From Streptomyces sulfonofaciens (GTDB taxonomy: Bacteria > Actinomycetota > Actinomycetes > Streptomycetales > Streptomycetaceae), in contig NZ_BNCD01000022.1 of assembly GCF_014656295.1 (NCBI RefSeq), positions 1 through 64,000 on the forward strand: a stretch of DNA of 64,000 nucleotides, given 5' to 3'. Of this stretch, positions 44,991 to 53,852 are shown in pieces; position 1 is the first letter of the stretch; every line of letters starts with the position of its first letter. The notes under the pieces were generated by a model. The model made no database searches. It saw only the letters and a program-made list of their open reading frames with translations, and was not told where the DNA came from. The position numbers were made by a program, and so were the translations under genes.

Positions 44991-46081
44991 GGCAGCGGGT
45001 CCGGGCGTCGGGTGGCCAGTACGGCCACGCTGGTGTCGTCGCGCAGCGGCCGGGCGGCGCTGCTGGCGTCCCGCAGGATGGCCGCGGCCACGACGGCGGG
45101 GGAGCGGGCGAGGAGATACGGGTCCTCGGGCGGAGTCCAGAGGCTGGGCAGTCCGTCGCTGTGCAGCACGAGCAGGCCGTCCTGCGGCCACGCCACCTGC
45201 CGCACCGGCACCGTGGCCGGGAAGTGGGCACCGACGATGCCCGGATGGGAGACGAGCGCCTGCCAGGCGCCGCCCGTGCGCAGCCGCGCGGAGACGTTGC
45301 CGATTCCGGCGAAGCGGAGCTGCCCGGAGACCAGGTCGAGCTGCGCCACGGCGACGGCCGCGCCCCGGGTGGGCCGCAGCGCCTTGTGCAGGCGCCGCAT
45401 CAGGTCGGCCGGGGGCAGGTGCGCGGTGCGGCGCAGCTCCTCCACCGCGGCGGTGGATGCCTGGGCCGCCTTGGGGCCGTGGCCGAGCCCGTCGGCGAGC
45501 ATCAGGGTCACCTGGGTGTCCGCGCGGACACAGGTCCAGGCGTCTCCGGAGTGCTCCGCCCGCGCGAGCGGCACGTTGATGCCCCCGGCGTACGGATCGG
45601 GGCCGCTCCCGGCGCCCGGCTCCGGCGCCGACCGGTGCGCAAGCGCTCCGGAAGCGGTGGGCTCGGGGTCGACGCGGGCCGTCGCCACGGTTCCCCGGCC
45701 GCGGACGCTGTGCAGGTCGAAGGCGTCGGACACACGGCGGCAGGTGCCGAGGCCGGCCCCGAGGGAGGCCGCCGCGGTGCTGTAGCCGTCGCGCAGCGCC
45801 TGTGCGACATCGGCGATGCCCGGCCCGTGGTCCAGGGAGACCAACTGGACGGAGGGGCCGCGGGCGCCGCCCGGAGCCGGCGCACCGTCGACGAGGTTGA
45901 TCACGACGCGGCCGCCTCCGCCGTGCTTGAGGAGGTTGGTCGCCAGCTCGGTGGCCACCAGCGCGGCGACCGCGGTGCGGTCGGGCCCGAGGCGGACCCG
46001 TGTGCCGGCCGCCTCTGCCGCCACCCGGACGTCCCGGACCCGCGTCGAGTCGTGCACCGGGATGTCCCACACCAGGCTCAT
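44987..46081 (-). CDS. RsbX-like phosphatase with an N-terminal histidine-kinase-type ATPase domain
   Basis: About 364 residues. Residues about 1-130 carry an anti-sigma-type HATPase (ATELATNLLKHGGGGRV, SLDHGPGIADV, GLGTCRRVSDAFDL); the rest is a PPM phosphatase (LMLADGLGHGPKAAQAS, GIGNVSARL, HSDGLPSLW, RDDTSVAVL). In stressosome systems RsbX resets RsbR and RsbS by dephosphorylation; fusion to an RsbT-like ATPase could join both activities. ATG at 46081 overlaps the RsbT stop by 4 bases. Confidence 0.88.
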   Translation of the reverse strand: MSLVWDIPVHDSTRVRDVRVAAEAAGTRVRLGPDRTAVAALVATELATNLLKHGGGGRVVINLVDGAPAPGGARGPSVQLVSLDHGPGIADVAQALRDGYSTAAASLGAGLGTCRRVSDAFDLHSVRGRGTVATARVDPEPTASGALAHRSAPEPGAGSGPDPYAGGINVPLARAEHSGDAWTCVRADTQVTLMLADGLGHGPKAAQASTAAVEELRRTAHLPPADLMRRLHKALRPTRGAAVAVAQLDLVSGQLRFAGIGNVSARLRTGGAWQALVSHPGIVGAHFPATVPVRQVAWPQDGLLVLHSDGLPSLWTPPEDPYLLARSPAVVAAAILRDASSAARPLRDDTSVAVLATRRPDPLP

Positions 46082-46524
46082 GGCGCCTCCAGGCGCGCGG
46101 ACGGCACGGTGTAGACCCAGGCGGTGACGGTGATGGTGGTGCCCGCCCCGGGCTCGGTGACGAGGTCGAAGTCCGGCACGAGGCGCTTCGCCCCGCTCAG
46201 TCCCAGACCGAGGCCGCCGCCTGTCGTGTAGCCGTCGGTCATCGCCAGCTCGATGTCGCTGATGCCCGGACCGTTGTCGGTGAAGCACAGTCGCAGCCCG
46301 AGGCTGCTGCCCCGGTCCAGGCGAGTGATCTCAAGCTCGCCGCCGCCCCCGTGCACGAGCGTGTTCCGGGCCAGCTCGCTGGCGGCGGTGACCAGCTTGG
46401 TCTGCTGGACCAGGCTGAACCCGAGTTCGGCGGCGGCCTGCCGCACTTCCTGCCGCACCCACGCCAGATCCGCGTCGGATCCGATCGGCAGGCTGGTCCC
46501 GCCGGTGCGGAGGGAGTCCGCCAT
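46078..46524 (-). CDS. rsbT: RsbT-like switch protein kinase
   Basis: About 148 residues. GHKL-type ATP-binding motifs: ASELARNTLVHGGGG (N-box), FTDNGPGISDIELAM, GGGLGLGLSGAKRL. RsbT phosphorylates the STAS domains of RsbR and RsbS and, when freed, activates an RsbU-type phosphatase. ATG at 46524 overlaps the rsbS stop (TGATG); a GTG one codon earlier is possible. Order and overlaps match the conserved rsbR-rsbS-rsbT module. Confidence 0.9.
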   Translation of the reverse strand: MADSLRTGGTSLPIGSDADLAWVRQEVRQAAAELGFSLVQQTKLVTAASELARNTLVHGGGGELEITRLDRGSSLGLRLCFTDNGPGISDIELAMTDGYTTGGGLGLGLSGAKRLVPDFDLVTEPGAGTTITVTAWVYTVPSARLEAP

Positions 46525-46934
46525 CACGAACGCCCCTCACTGCCCGGTGGTGCGGCGGGCGCCGTCCGGGCGAGCAGTTCCATGGCGCGGTCCACGTCCA
46601 GGGCCGTGGTCAGCCCGGGCAGCGAGAGGCCGAGCTCGACCAGCGTGATGGCCACCGCGGGCCGCATGCCGCACAGCACGGTCCGGGCGGCGAGCAGCTC
46701 GGTGATGGAGGCGATCTCGGCGAGGACACGCCCCAGGAACGAGTCGATGATCTCCACGCCGGAGATGTCGATCACCACTCCGGTCACCTTGTTGTTCGCG
46801 ATCCGCTCCGTGATGTCCTGCTGGAGCTGCTCGGCCATCCCGTCGTGGAGTTCGCCCTGCAACGTGACCAGCAACACGTCCTTCAACGCCAGCACGGACA
46901 CCGGGGACGCCTGGCCGGAGAAGGGAGCGCTCAT
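46524..46934 (-). CDS. rsbS: RsbS-like STAS-domain stressosome core protein
   Basis: About 136 residues, essentially one STAS domain: VSVLALKDVLLVTLQGELHD, VVIDISGVEIIDSFLGRVLA with the phosphorylatable Ser of the DISGVEIIDS loop, and LCGMRPAVAITLVELGLSLP. RsbS forms the stressosome core with RsbR and binds RsbT. ATG at 46934 overlaps the rsbR stop. Confidence 0.9.
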   Translation of the reverse strand: MSAPFSGQASPVSVLALKDVLLVTLQGELHDGMAEQLQQDITERIANNKVTGVVIDISGVEIIDSFLGRVLAEIASITELLAARTVLCGMRPAVAITLVELGLSLPGLTTALDVDRAMELLARTAPAAPPGSEGRS

Positions 46935-47821
46935 CGGGTGCCCGCACCCGTCGCCGGGCCGGAGGAGAACTCGACGCCCTGCTGGCCGAGCGCATAGGCG
47001 AGGGCGTCGGCCAGGGTGGCGCGGGTGATGACCGAGCTGAGGTCGATGCCGAGCTGGACGATGGTCTGGGCGATCGCGGGGCGGATGCCGGAGACGATGC
47101 ACTCGGCGCCCATCAGCCGGGCCGCGGCCACCGTCTTCATCAGGTGCTGGGCGACGAGCGAGTCGACCGTGGGCACCCCGGTGATGTCGAGTATGGCGTA
47201 GCGGGCGCGCTGCGCGACGATCGCGTCCAGCAGGCTCTCCATCACCACCTGGCTGCGTGCGCTGTCCAGCGTGCCGATCAGCGGTACGGCGACGATGTTC
47301 TCCCACAGGGAGATCACCGGCGTGGCCACCTCCATGAGCTGCTGCCGCTGCCGCTCGATCAGTTCCTCACCGGCCATGAGCGTCGTCTCCATGATCACCA
47401 GGCGCAGGGTGCCCATCAGGACGGTCAGTGCGAGCAGGGAGTCCTGTGCCGCGGCGTCCGACTGGTCGGTGACCTCCTCGCGCAGCACCGAGGTGACCGG
47501 CTCCCGCAGATCGGCGACCTCGTCGGCGATCTGGGCCGAGCTGCTTCCGGTCCACGCCCTGCTGGCTGCCATCCTGCCGAGCTGATCACGCACGGTGCCG
47601 AAAGCGGGCGCCGTGATGTCGTCCAGCCTGCCCGACGTCGCCACCGTCGCCAGAGCATCGATCACTGTCTTGCACGCCTCCACCGACTCGTCCCGCGAGA
47701 GTGTGAAAACGGTGCGGAACAGCGTGGCGTCCGCCCAGCGCTGCGCGATCTGCTCCCGGCGCCGGGTGAGGAAAGCGCCCACCCACTCTGCCGCCTCCTG
47801 GGCCGCGTCTTGCTCCGACAC
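46931..47821 (-). CDS. rsbR: RsbR-like stressosome sensor protein
   Basis: About 296 residues. An all-helical N-terminal sensor region (about 1-150) with no cofactor motif I can name, then a STAS domain (ISLWENIVAVPLIGTLDSAR, YAILDITGVPTVDSLVAQHL with Thr/Ser phosphosites, IVSGIRPAIAQTIVQLGIDL). Start: an in-frame ATG at 47842 has no binding site, while GTG at 47821 has AGGAGG exactly 9 bases upstream, inside the longer frame, and is preferred. First gene of the five-gene overlapping operon. Confidence 0.88.
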   Translation of the reverse strand: MSEQDAAQEAAEWVGAFLTRRREQIAQRWADATLFRTVFTLSRDESVEACKTVIDALATVATSGRLDDITAPAFGTVRDQLGRMAASRAWTGSSSAQIADEVADLREPVTSVLREEVTDQSDAAAQDSLLALTVLMGTLRLVIMETTLMAGEELIERQRQQLMEVATPVISLWENIVAVPLIGTLDSARSQVVMESLLDAIVAQRARYAILDITGVPTVDSLVAQHLMKTVAAARLMGAECIVSGIRPAIAQTIVQLGIDLSSVITRATLADALAYALGQQGVEFSSGPATGAGTR

Positions 47822-47976
47822 CGGTATCGTCCTCCTCGTCATGGGCCGCAGCGGTCGTCGGTGTACACCCCTTCAGCCCATTATTGCCGTGCGACAAACA
47901 TTAGCGCCGGGGCTGTCGGGCGAACAACCGGTGATCGATCACATGCCGTCCACCCGGGCCGGCGGCCGCCGTGCGA

Positions 47977-49137
47977 TCACCGTCCGCGCCAGTCCACGCA
48001 CATCACCAGGGCGTCGTCGTCAGGGTCGGGTCTGCCGCGGTGGCCGGTCAGCTCCCGCAGGACGGCGCGCGGGACCTCGGCGGCGGGCAGCAGGCGACTG
48101 GACGTGATCGCCCGGGCCAGGGCGGCGTCGCCGTAGGGCTCTCCGCCCGGGGACGCCACCGCGTAGACGCCGTCGCTGGCGAAGAGGAGCCGGTCACCGG
48201 GCTCGACCCGGAACTCCTGGGCCACGTAGTCGGTCTCCTCGAACATGCCCAGCGGAAGCTGCGCCTCGAAGTCGACGCGCTGCACCGTGCCACCCCGCAG
48301 GCGCAGCAGTTGAGGCGAGCCGGCGTCCACCACCTGGACCCGGCCCGTGGTGAGGTCGAAGTCGAGCATGAGCACGGACAGATAGGAGCGGCCGCGGTAG
48401 TGGGCGTAGACCGCCTGGTCGGCGAGCGCGGCCTGGTCGGCGAGCGGGAGGCCGGCCCGGCGCGCGTTGCGCAGCGCGTTGACGGCGAGGTTCGTCAGCA
48501 GGGCGGCCTCTATGCCCTCTCCCATGCCGTTGGTGACGTAGAGCATCAGGCGGTCGGCCGTCGCGGACCAGTCGAAGTTGTCGCCGAAGATCGCGTAGGC
48601 GGGTTCCAACTGGGCCCCCAGCTCGTACTCCGGGCTCGTGCAGGACCGCCCCGGCAGCAGGTGCCACTGCATCTCGGCGGCCAGCGTGAGACGGTCCTTG
48701 CGCCGGGCCCGCAGGTAGACGTCGGTGTCCCGCTCGGCCACGACCACCTCGTGCCCGAGGACTTCGGCGATGTCCGCCAACTCCGCGAGGCGGGCGCGTG
48801 CGTGGTCCGCGTCCGCCAGGGTCACCGACAGCACGCCGAGCCGGTCGCCGCGCGCGCTGACCGGGAGGTGGACGCGCACCCTCCCCTCCCTGCCGGATTC
48901 CACGAAGGGCTCCTGGGAGCCGAAGGCGCGGCCTGCGGGGCTGTTGTACATCGACAGGGGAGCCGAGTCCTGCCCCTGGCCGGGCACCGGCTGGAGCACC
49001 GTCAGGCCGTAGTCGGCCAGGTAGAGCTCGACGGACTCCGCCGCGTACTGCTCGACCAGGACGCGTCGGACGGCGTCGGGCAGCTCGTGGGCTGCCGCTC
49101 TGCGCAGCGCGCGCTCGGCGGCCACAAAACTGTTCAC
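47977..49137 (-). CDS. SpoIIE-type phosphatase-like protein with a substituted metal ligand
   Basis: About 386 residues from GTG at 49137; a longer form from 49224 is possible. GAF-like N-terminal half, then a PPM domain with FGDNFDW, SDGVYAV and DDDALVMCVDW. In place of the usual GDxxGHG the sequence is VTNGMGEGIEAALL, with Asn for a metal-binding Asp, so activity may be weak or absent. It lies upstream of rsbR in the same orientation, separated by about 155 bases, and could modulate the stressosome cascade. Confidence 0.8.
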   Translation of the reverse strand: MNSFVAAERALRRAAAHELPDAVRRVLVEQYAAESVELYLADYGLTVLQPVPGQGQDSAPLSMYNSPAGRAFGSQEPFVESGREGRVRVHLPVSARGDRLGVLSVTLADADHARARLAELADIAEVLGHEVVVAERDTDVYLRARRKDRLTLAAEMQWHLLPGRSCTSPEYELGAQLEPAYAIFGDNFDWSATADRLMLYVTNGMGEGIEAALLTNLAVNALRNARRAGLPLADQAALADQAVYAHYRGRSYLSVLMLDFDLTTGRVQVVDAGSPQLLRLRGGTVQRVDFEAQLPLGMFEETDYVAQEFRVEPGDRLLFASDGVYAVASPGGEPYGDAALARAITSSRLLPAAEVPRAVLRELTGHRGRPDPDDDALVMCVDWRGR

Positions 49138-49285
49138 GTGGTAACTGCACCCATCCTTCGCCGGACACGCGCCGGCCCTGCCGGGGCGACGGAGTCGCCC
49201 GGGTCGACCGTGCCGGTCATCCAAGCCATGTCTAGCCCACTCGCACGCCTAGTACGCTGATGGACATACCAGTGCCTGCGAGAGT

Positions 49286-49774
49286 GTGACAGTGACTACC
49301 TTCCGCCCCCGCCCGGAGCCGGACGAGATCGCGCGCGTGACCTCCAGGGCCGCGGAGTTCCTTGAGGTCCTGTGGGGCCGGGCATCGTCCTCTCCGACGT
49401 CAGCGTCCCAGCTCCGTGTGCTGCTCATCCTCGAACACCACGAGGGCATCAACCTCCGCACCCTCGCGGACTCCCTCGCCTCCACGCCGCCGTCCACGAG
49501 CCGGTTGTGCGATCGGTTGCAGGCCGCGGGGTTCGTGGAGCGCACCGACAGCCCCGCCGACAGGCGTGAGGTGCGCCTGCACCTCAGCAGGCGCGGCCGT
49601 GCGTTCCTCGCCGATCTGCGCGCGCGCAGGGAGGCGGCGCTACAGGCGGTGCTGGACCAGATGCCCGTCGCAGGGCGGATGTCGTTGCTGCAGGGGCTGG
49701 AAGCCTTCTGTGAGGCGGCGTCCGTACAGATGCAGGACGACGAGGTGCGCGACCCGGGCAGCCGGACCGCCTGA
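49286..49774 (+). CDS. MarR-family transcriptional regulator
   Basis: About 162 residues. Winged helix INLRTLADSLASTPPSTSRL-CDRLQAAGFVER followed by the wing DSPADRREVRLHLSRRGRAF; helical dimerisation ends. Start at GTG 49286 or 49292; neither has a strong binding site. Divergent from the SpoIIE-type phosphatase gene, with 148 bases between, so it may regulate that gene and itself. Confidence 0.85.
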   Translation: MTVTTFRPRPEPDEIARVTSRAAEFLEVLWGRASSSPTSASQLRVLLILEHHEGINLRTLADSLASTPPSTSRLCDRLQAAGFVERTDSPADRREVRLHLSRRGRAFLADLRARREAALQAVLDQMPVAGRMSLLQGLEAFCEAASVQMQDDEVRDPGSRTA

Positions 49775-50398
49775 CCGCCACCTCGGGCACGGGACCCACC
49801 AGCACCTCGCGGTGTCGGTGACCAGCGCACGGAGCACCCCCCGCCGACCGGAACATCCAAGATCCTTCCCCGCACGCGTCCGACACGGTTACTTTGTTGC
49901 CTCGCGACTATAATTGTCAAACGGCAACTTTCTCGGGTCGCCGGCTCGTACCGTTCGGGGGCTTGGCGGAGGCTGCTCGGGGCCCGGGCACCGCGAGGCG
50001 GTCCGCGGCCTGGTGGGCGCGGCACGGCGGACGTGCGCGGGCCGAGCACGGCACGGCAGGTGCGGTGTGTGCGACACGGCGGCGCGGTGTGTGCGCTGTG
50101 TGCGCGGCGGTGGGCGCGATGTGTACGAGACGGTGGGTACGGTGTGTACGCACCGCAGCCGGGGAGGCAAGGGGCTTCAGGTCCAGGAGGGCGGTCGCCC
50201 CCGGGGCGCCGATCGGCCCGGAGGTGCGCGGCGCCCCCGTGTGCGCGGCGCTCCCGGTCGGGGGCGCTTCCTTACGGTCCGCACGTAGCTCCTCCGGAGG
50301 GCTTCGCGAACGCGCGTCGTCCATGGTCCGGAACTCGGCGCAGACACCGTGCGTCAACCCCGGTGGGCGGCGTGTGCCCGGAAGCCCGCGTGGTTCGG
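49775..50398. promoter_or_regulatory. Gap with an orphan promoter/operator-like site
   Basis: 49896-49901 GTTGCC and 49923-49928 GGCAAC form an inverted repeat around TATAAT (49909-49914, plus) and TTGACA (49920-49915, minus), very rare AT-rich sequences in this DNA. No gene starts suitably on either strand. 50060-50160 is rich in imperfect GTGTGCG/GTGTACG repeats with no coding sense. Confidence 0.45.
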
Positions 50399-50623
50399 CT
50401 ATGACTGGGAGAGGCGTCCGGTCAGCAGCCTCTTGGCCTTCTGCGCCCGGTCCCGGTCCTGCGACTGGATCTCCTGAAGGAAACCGGAGAGCTCGTCGTC
50501 GCCGGCTTCACGGGCGTCGGTGATGTAGGTCTCAAGCGTCGACGATTCACGGAGTGTGTGGTACAGGACGCTGACCAGGTTGTATGTCCTGTCCTTGGCG
50601 CCCATACGGGTCTCGGTCGCCAT
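50399..50623 (-). CDS. Small helical protein of unknown function
   Basis: About 74 residues, highly charged and predicted helical (YNLVSVLYHTLRESSTLETY, AREAGDDELSGFLQEIQSQD, RAQKAKRLLTGRL). Ferritin-like or hemerythrin-like dimensions but no metal ligands. ATG at 50623 has AAGGAG 6 bases upstream. It lies just downstream of a hemerythrin gene on the same strand, about 350 bases apart, in a group of stress-type genes. Confidence 0.75.
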   Translation of the reverse strand: MATETRMGAKDRTYNLVSVLYHTLRESSTLETYITDAREAGDDELSGFLQEIQSQDRDRAQKAKRLLTGRLSQS

Positions 50624-50973
50624 GGTGGCTCCTTGGTCTCGATGGCTGGCCTTTCGGCCCGCGTACCCATCGACCCGGCCCCCAAAGGTCCGGGCGGGCC
50701 CGTGTGCCCACGGTGAGCAGGCCCCTCGTCGGCGCCTCGTGCGGGCCGTCGTCATCGAAGCGTCGCGCGAGCCGCGGGCCCGTGTGGCCCCGGCCCATAC
50801 CGCGGGGGAGCCCGGGGGGCGGGCGTGGGCCGCGCCCGGGGGGAGACGGGCACCTCCGTCACGCACCGCGGCGCGGCCTGCGGCGCGGTGCGCAGGAGAC
50901 CGGGACCCGGGTGCCGCGACGCGGACGGGCCCGCGCGAAAGCCCGGGTGCCGGCCCTTCGCGGGCGCCGGGGG
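50624..50973. other. Gap without a recognised gene
   Basis: Very GC-rich; several overlapping open frames without start signals or motifs. I see nothing in it. Confidence 0.4.
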
Positions 50974-51558
50974 TCACCCCTTCGCCGTGCCGCCGAGGGC
51001 GTCGCGGGCCCGGTCGACCATCGAGGCGAAGGGGCCGGCCATCCACTGTGCGGCGGGGGATCCGGCCGTGGTGGGGTGCGGATGCGTGGGCGCCGCCCTC
51101 TCGGCCTTCTCCAGCCGCCCGCCCATCCTGCGCAACTGGTCCTCGTCACGTCCGCCGCGGACCGCGGGGAACTCCTCGGCCTCCTCGTGCTCGGCGTGGT
51201 CGCCCACGGAGCGTTCGAACTCCGCGAGCTCCCGCTCGAATTCGGGGCTCTCCAGATCCATCCGCTCCAGCCGGGCGAGGACGCGGTTGGCCTCGTCCTC
51301 CTCGTGATTGCGGGCGTCGGCCTCTGCCTCGCCCGCGGTGTCCTTGGCCACCGGCCGGATGATCATCTCCTCGGCGGTCTCGTGCACCGCGAGAAGCGCC
51401 CGCAGTTCGTCGAACCGCGCCTTCCGCTCCTGCCCGTGCGCGGCCCTGACCTGACCGAACAGGTCCCGGATCCTGGCGTGCTGCTGCAGCAGGATCGCCA
51501 CCACGTCGCCGCTGGGCAACTGCTCCGCCTGCGCCCGCTCCTCCTGTGCCTTGTCCAT
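50974..51558 (-). CDS. Hemerythrin-domain protein (1)
   Basis: About 194 residues. Metal-site pattern LLQQHARIRDLF, LLAVHETAEEMIIRP, ARNHEEDEANRVL and SVGDHAEHEEAEEF supplies the His/Glu ligands of a diiron four-helix bundle. It ends with THPHPTTAGSPAAQWMAGPF. Such proteins bind oxygen, NO or iron. ATG at 51558. It is a paralogue of the plus-strand hemerythrin at 53231 (same THPHP tail), facing away from a ferritin-like gene. Confidence 0.88.
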   Translation of the reverse strand: MDKAQEERAQAEQLPSGDVVAILLQQHARIRDLFGQVRAAHGQERKARFDELRALLAVHETAEEMIIRPVAKDTAGEAEADARNHEEDEANRVLARLERMDLESPEFERELAEFERSVGDHAEHEEAEEFPAVRGGRDEDQLRRMGGRLEKAERAAPTHPHPTTAGSPAAQWMAGPFASMVDRARDALGGTAKG

Positions 51559-51953
51559 GCCGTGCCCCTTTCCTCCAAGTGATGACGTGCGTGCGAGTGG
51601 CCACGGCGGTCCGATGGAAACCAGGTGCGGAGGGAATGATCAGGTGTGCGGCGGGCCGCCCGCCCTCGAAGGCCGGCCGGAGGACGAAGTGGCGGCGCCA
51701 CGTGGGGCGGAGGCGATTTCCGCGCGGCCTGCTTCCGTGCACAGGCCGCACGGGCCCCACGCCGCACCCCCCGCCGCCCCGGTACGCCGCCGGACGCCGG
51801 GCCTGCGCGCCCGCACGGGGTGCGGCACTGGACCGTAGGAGTGGGGTCGACCGCGCATTCGGGCGAGTACCCCGGGGCCACGGGGGAGCAGGCGCGGCGC
51901 CCGGCTATCCATGGCCTAGGGCTGTGTGTACTGCCGCGCGAAATGGAGTCGTG
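51559..51953. promoter_or_regulatory. Divergent intergenic region
   Basis: Between the first hemerythrin (minus) and the ferritin-like gene (plus). No ORF with support and no clear palindrome; promoters for both directions must lie here but I cannot place them. Confidence 0.35.
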
Positions 51954-53153
51954 ATGGGATTCAATCCGCTGGAGCACGGGGGCATTCCCCTGGAGCGTCA
52001 GATCCGATCATGGCGTGAGCTGAACGTGGCGCCGATCGATGCGGATCACTGCGATCCGTACACGCGGTGCCGGATCATCACGATGAACGGTATCGAGGTC
52101 GAGGCGATCCTCTTCAACCACCACCTCGCCAGGCACTGTTCCGACCTGGATCTCAAGCGCCAGCTCGCGCAGGTGCGCTACACCGAGGCGCAGCAGCAGA
52201 AGGCGGTGAACTGGCTGCTTCCGGGTGTCTCGTCGGTGCTGGAGACGACGATCGCCTACGAGCAGGTGGCCGTGGACCTGACGGCGTGGGTGGCGCGGAT
52301 GGAGCCGGACCCGTATCTGGCGCAGGCCTACCGCTTCGGGGTCCTGGAGGACTTCGACCACCTGTACCGGTACGCCAACCTGTTCGAGATGATCGAGCAC
52401 CGCAAGGCGGAGTCGATCGTGGACGGCCTCACCGAGGTCATGCCGGGCCGGCCCACGACCCGGCACCACCGTCATCCCGTGGACAACGTCCGCGAGTCCT
52501 ACGACCGGCGCGCCGCGAACCCGCTGTCGAAGCTGCACGCGCTGACCATCATGGCGGCCGAGCAGCAGACGATGAACTTCTACATGAACACCGGGCCCAC
52601 CTACGTCGAGCCGATCGCGCGGCAGTTGTACCAGGAGATCGGTCTGATCGAGGAGGAGCACGTCACCCACTACGAGTCCCTGGTCGATCCGGGGGAGAGC
52701 TGGTGGGAGATGCTCGTCAACCACGAGTACAACGAGTGCTACCTCTACCACTCCTTCATGGAGCAGGAGAGCGACCCGAAGGTGAAGGCGATCTGGGAGC
52801 TGCACCTGAACATGGAGCTGGAGCACCTGCGCCTGGCCTGCGACCTGCTGCGAGCCAAGGACGGGCGGGAGCCGCAGGAGATCCTGGCCCCCGAGCTGCC
52901 CAACGTGCTCACCTTCGAGCCGAACAAGACCTATCTGCGTGATCTGATCGCCGACGAACTGGACCTGACCACCCTCGGCACGGGCTACGTGCGGGAGGCG
53001 CACGAGCGGTTCCAGCAGATGCAGGAGGCATTCCTCGGCGGGGAGAGCGCACCGAGCGACCAGGTCATCGACATGCACCGGGACATGCTCGGCCGCGAGT
53101 ACCGGATGGAGACGGAAGGCCCCCACCCCGTCGCCGCCATGCGTGAACGCTGA
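51954..53153 (+). CDS. Ferritin-like helical diiron protein, function unknown
   Basis: About 399 residues. Repeated E...ExxH-like helices: SVLETTIAYEQVAVDLTAWV, VLEDFDHLYRYANLFEMIEH, LIEEEHVTHYESLVDPGE, MLVNHEYNECYLYHSFMEQE and HLNMELEHLRLACDLL. The pattern suggests a ferritin/rubrerythrin-like diiron protein, perhaps with two bundles; no cofactor is proven. ATG at 51954 has GGAG 6 bases upstream. It is followed after 77 bases by a hemerythrin on the same strand, so the two probably act together in iron or oxygen stress. Confidence 0.75.
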   Translation: MGFNPLEHGGIPLERQIRSWRELNVAPIDADHCDPYTRCRIITMNGIEVEAILFNHHLARHCSDLDLKRQLAQVRYTEAQQQKAVNWLLPGVSSVLETTIAYEQVAVDLTAWVARMEPDPYLAQAYRFGVLEDFDHLYRYANLFEMIEHRKAESIVDGLTEVMPGRPTTRHHRHPVDNVRESYDRRAANPLSKLHALTIMAAEQQTMNFYMNTGPTYVEPIARQLYQEIGLIEEEHVTHYESLVDPGESWWEMLVNHEYNECYLYHSFMEQESDPKVKAIWELHLNMELEHLRLACDLLRAKDGREPQEILAPELPNVLTFEPNKTYLRDLIADELDLTTLGTGYVREAHERFQQMQEAFLGGESAPSDQVIDMHRDMLGREYRMETEGPHPVAAMRER

Positions 53154-53230
53154 CCCCGAGGCCGACCGCCGCCCGGTGCGTACGGCGGCCGGCCGGTGTC
53201 CGTGAAACCCAACGAGCAAGTGAGGGCCGC

Positions 53231-53833
53231 ATGACCGGAACAGCCACTCCCGACGTCGACGCGGGGACGGGGATGCCCTCTCCGGACCAGGATGTCGTCG
53301 CCCTGCTGATGGCCCAGCACGGCGAGATCCGCAACCTCTTCGACGAGGTCGAGCAGAGCGAGGGCGACCAGCGCCGCGATGCCTTCCGCGGCCTGGTGCG
53401 GATGCTGGCCGTGCACGAGACCGCCGAGGAGGAGGTCGTCCACCCCTATGCGCGCCGGTCCGTCGAGGGAGGCGCGCAGATCGTCGACGAACGGCTGGAG
53501 GAGGAGCGCAAGGCGAAGGAACTCCTCGCCCGCCTCGACGGCATGGACCCGGCCGACGAGCGGTTCATGCCCCTGCTGCAGGAACTGCGCACGGCCGTGA
53601 CCGAACACGCCCGTGCCGAGGAGCGCTACGAGTTCGCCCAGCTCCGCCGCATCCACGACCAGGGGGCCCTGGCGACCATGGCGCAGGCGGTCAAGGCGGC
53701 CGAGGCCACCGCGCCGACCCATCCCCACCCCGGGGTGGAGAGCGGGGCCGAGAACGTCGCCCTGGGACCCATCGCGGCCATCGCGGACCGGGCCCGCGAC
53801 GCCATCCGAAAAGCCACCGGCAAGGGTCGGTGA
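53231..53833 (+). CDS. Hemerythrin-domain protein (2)
   Basis: About 200 residues. LLMAQHGEIRNLFDEVEQ, MLAVHETAEEEVVHPYARR and AVTEHARAEERYEFAQLRR hold the His and Glu ligands; there is a THPHPGVESGAENVALGPIA tail as in the other copy. GTGAGGG precedes the ATG by a few bases. It follows the ferritin-like gene and precedes a membrane protein gene by 19 bases, suggesting a three-gene operon. Confidence 0.88.
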   Translation: MTGTATPDVDAGTGMPSPDQDVVALLMAQHGEIRNLFDEVEQSEGDQRRDAFRGLVRMLAVHETAEEEVVHPYARRSVEGGAQIVDERLEEERKAKELLARLDGMDPADERFMPLLQELRTAVTEHARAEERYEFAQLRRIHDQGALATMAQAVKAAEATAPTHPHPGVESGAENVALGPIAAIADRARDAIRKATGKGR

Positions 53834-53852
53834 CACCCGGCGGGGACGAGTC

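Noticed and set aside
43491..45785. A 764-codon plus-strand open frame across two phosphatase genes
   Set aside because: It lies antisense to two coupled rsb-operon genes with intact catalytic motifs and has no domain of its own.
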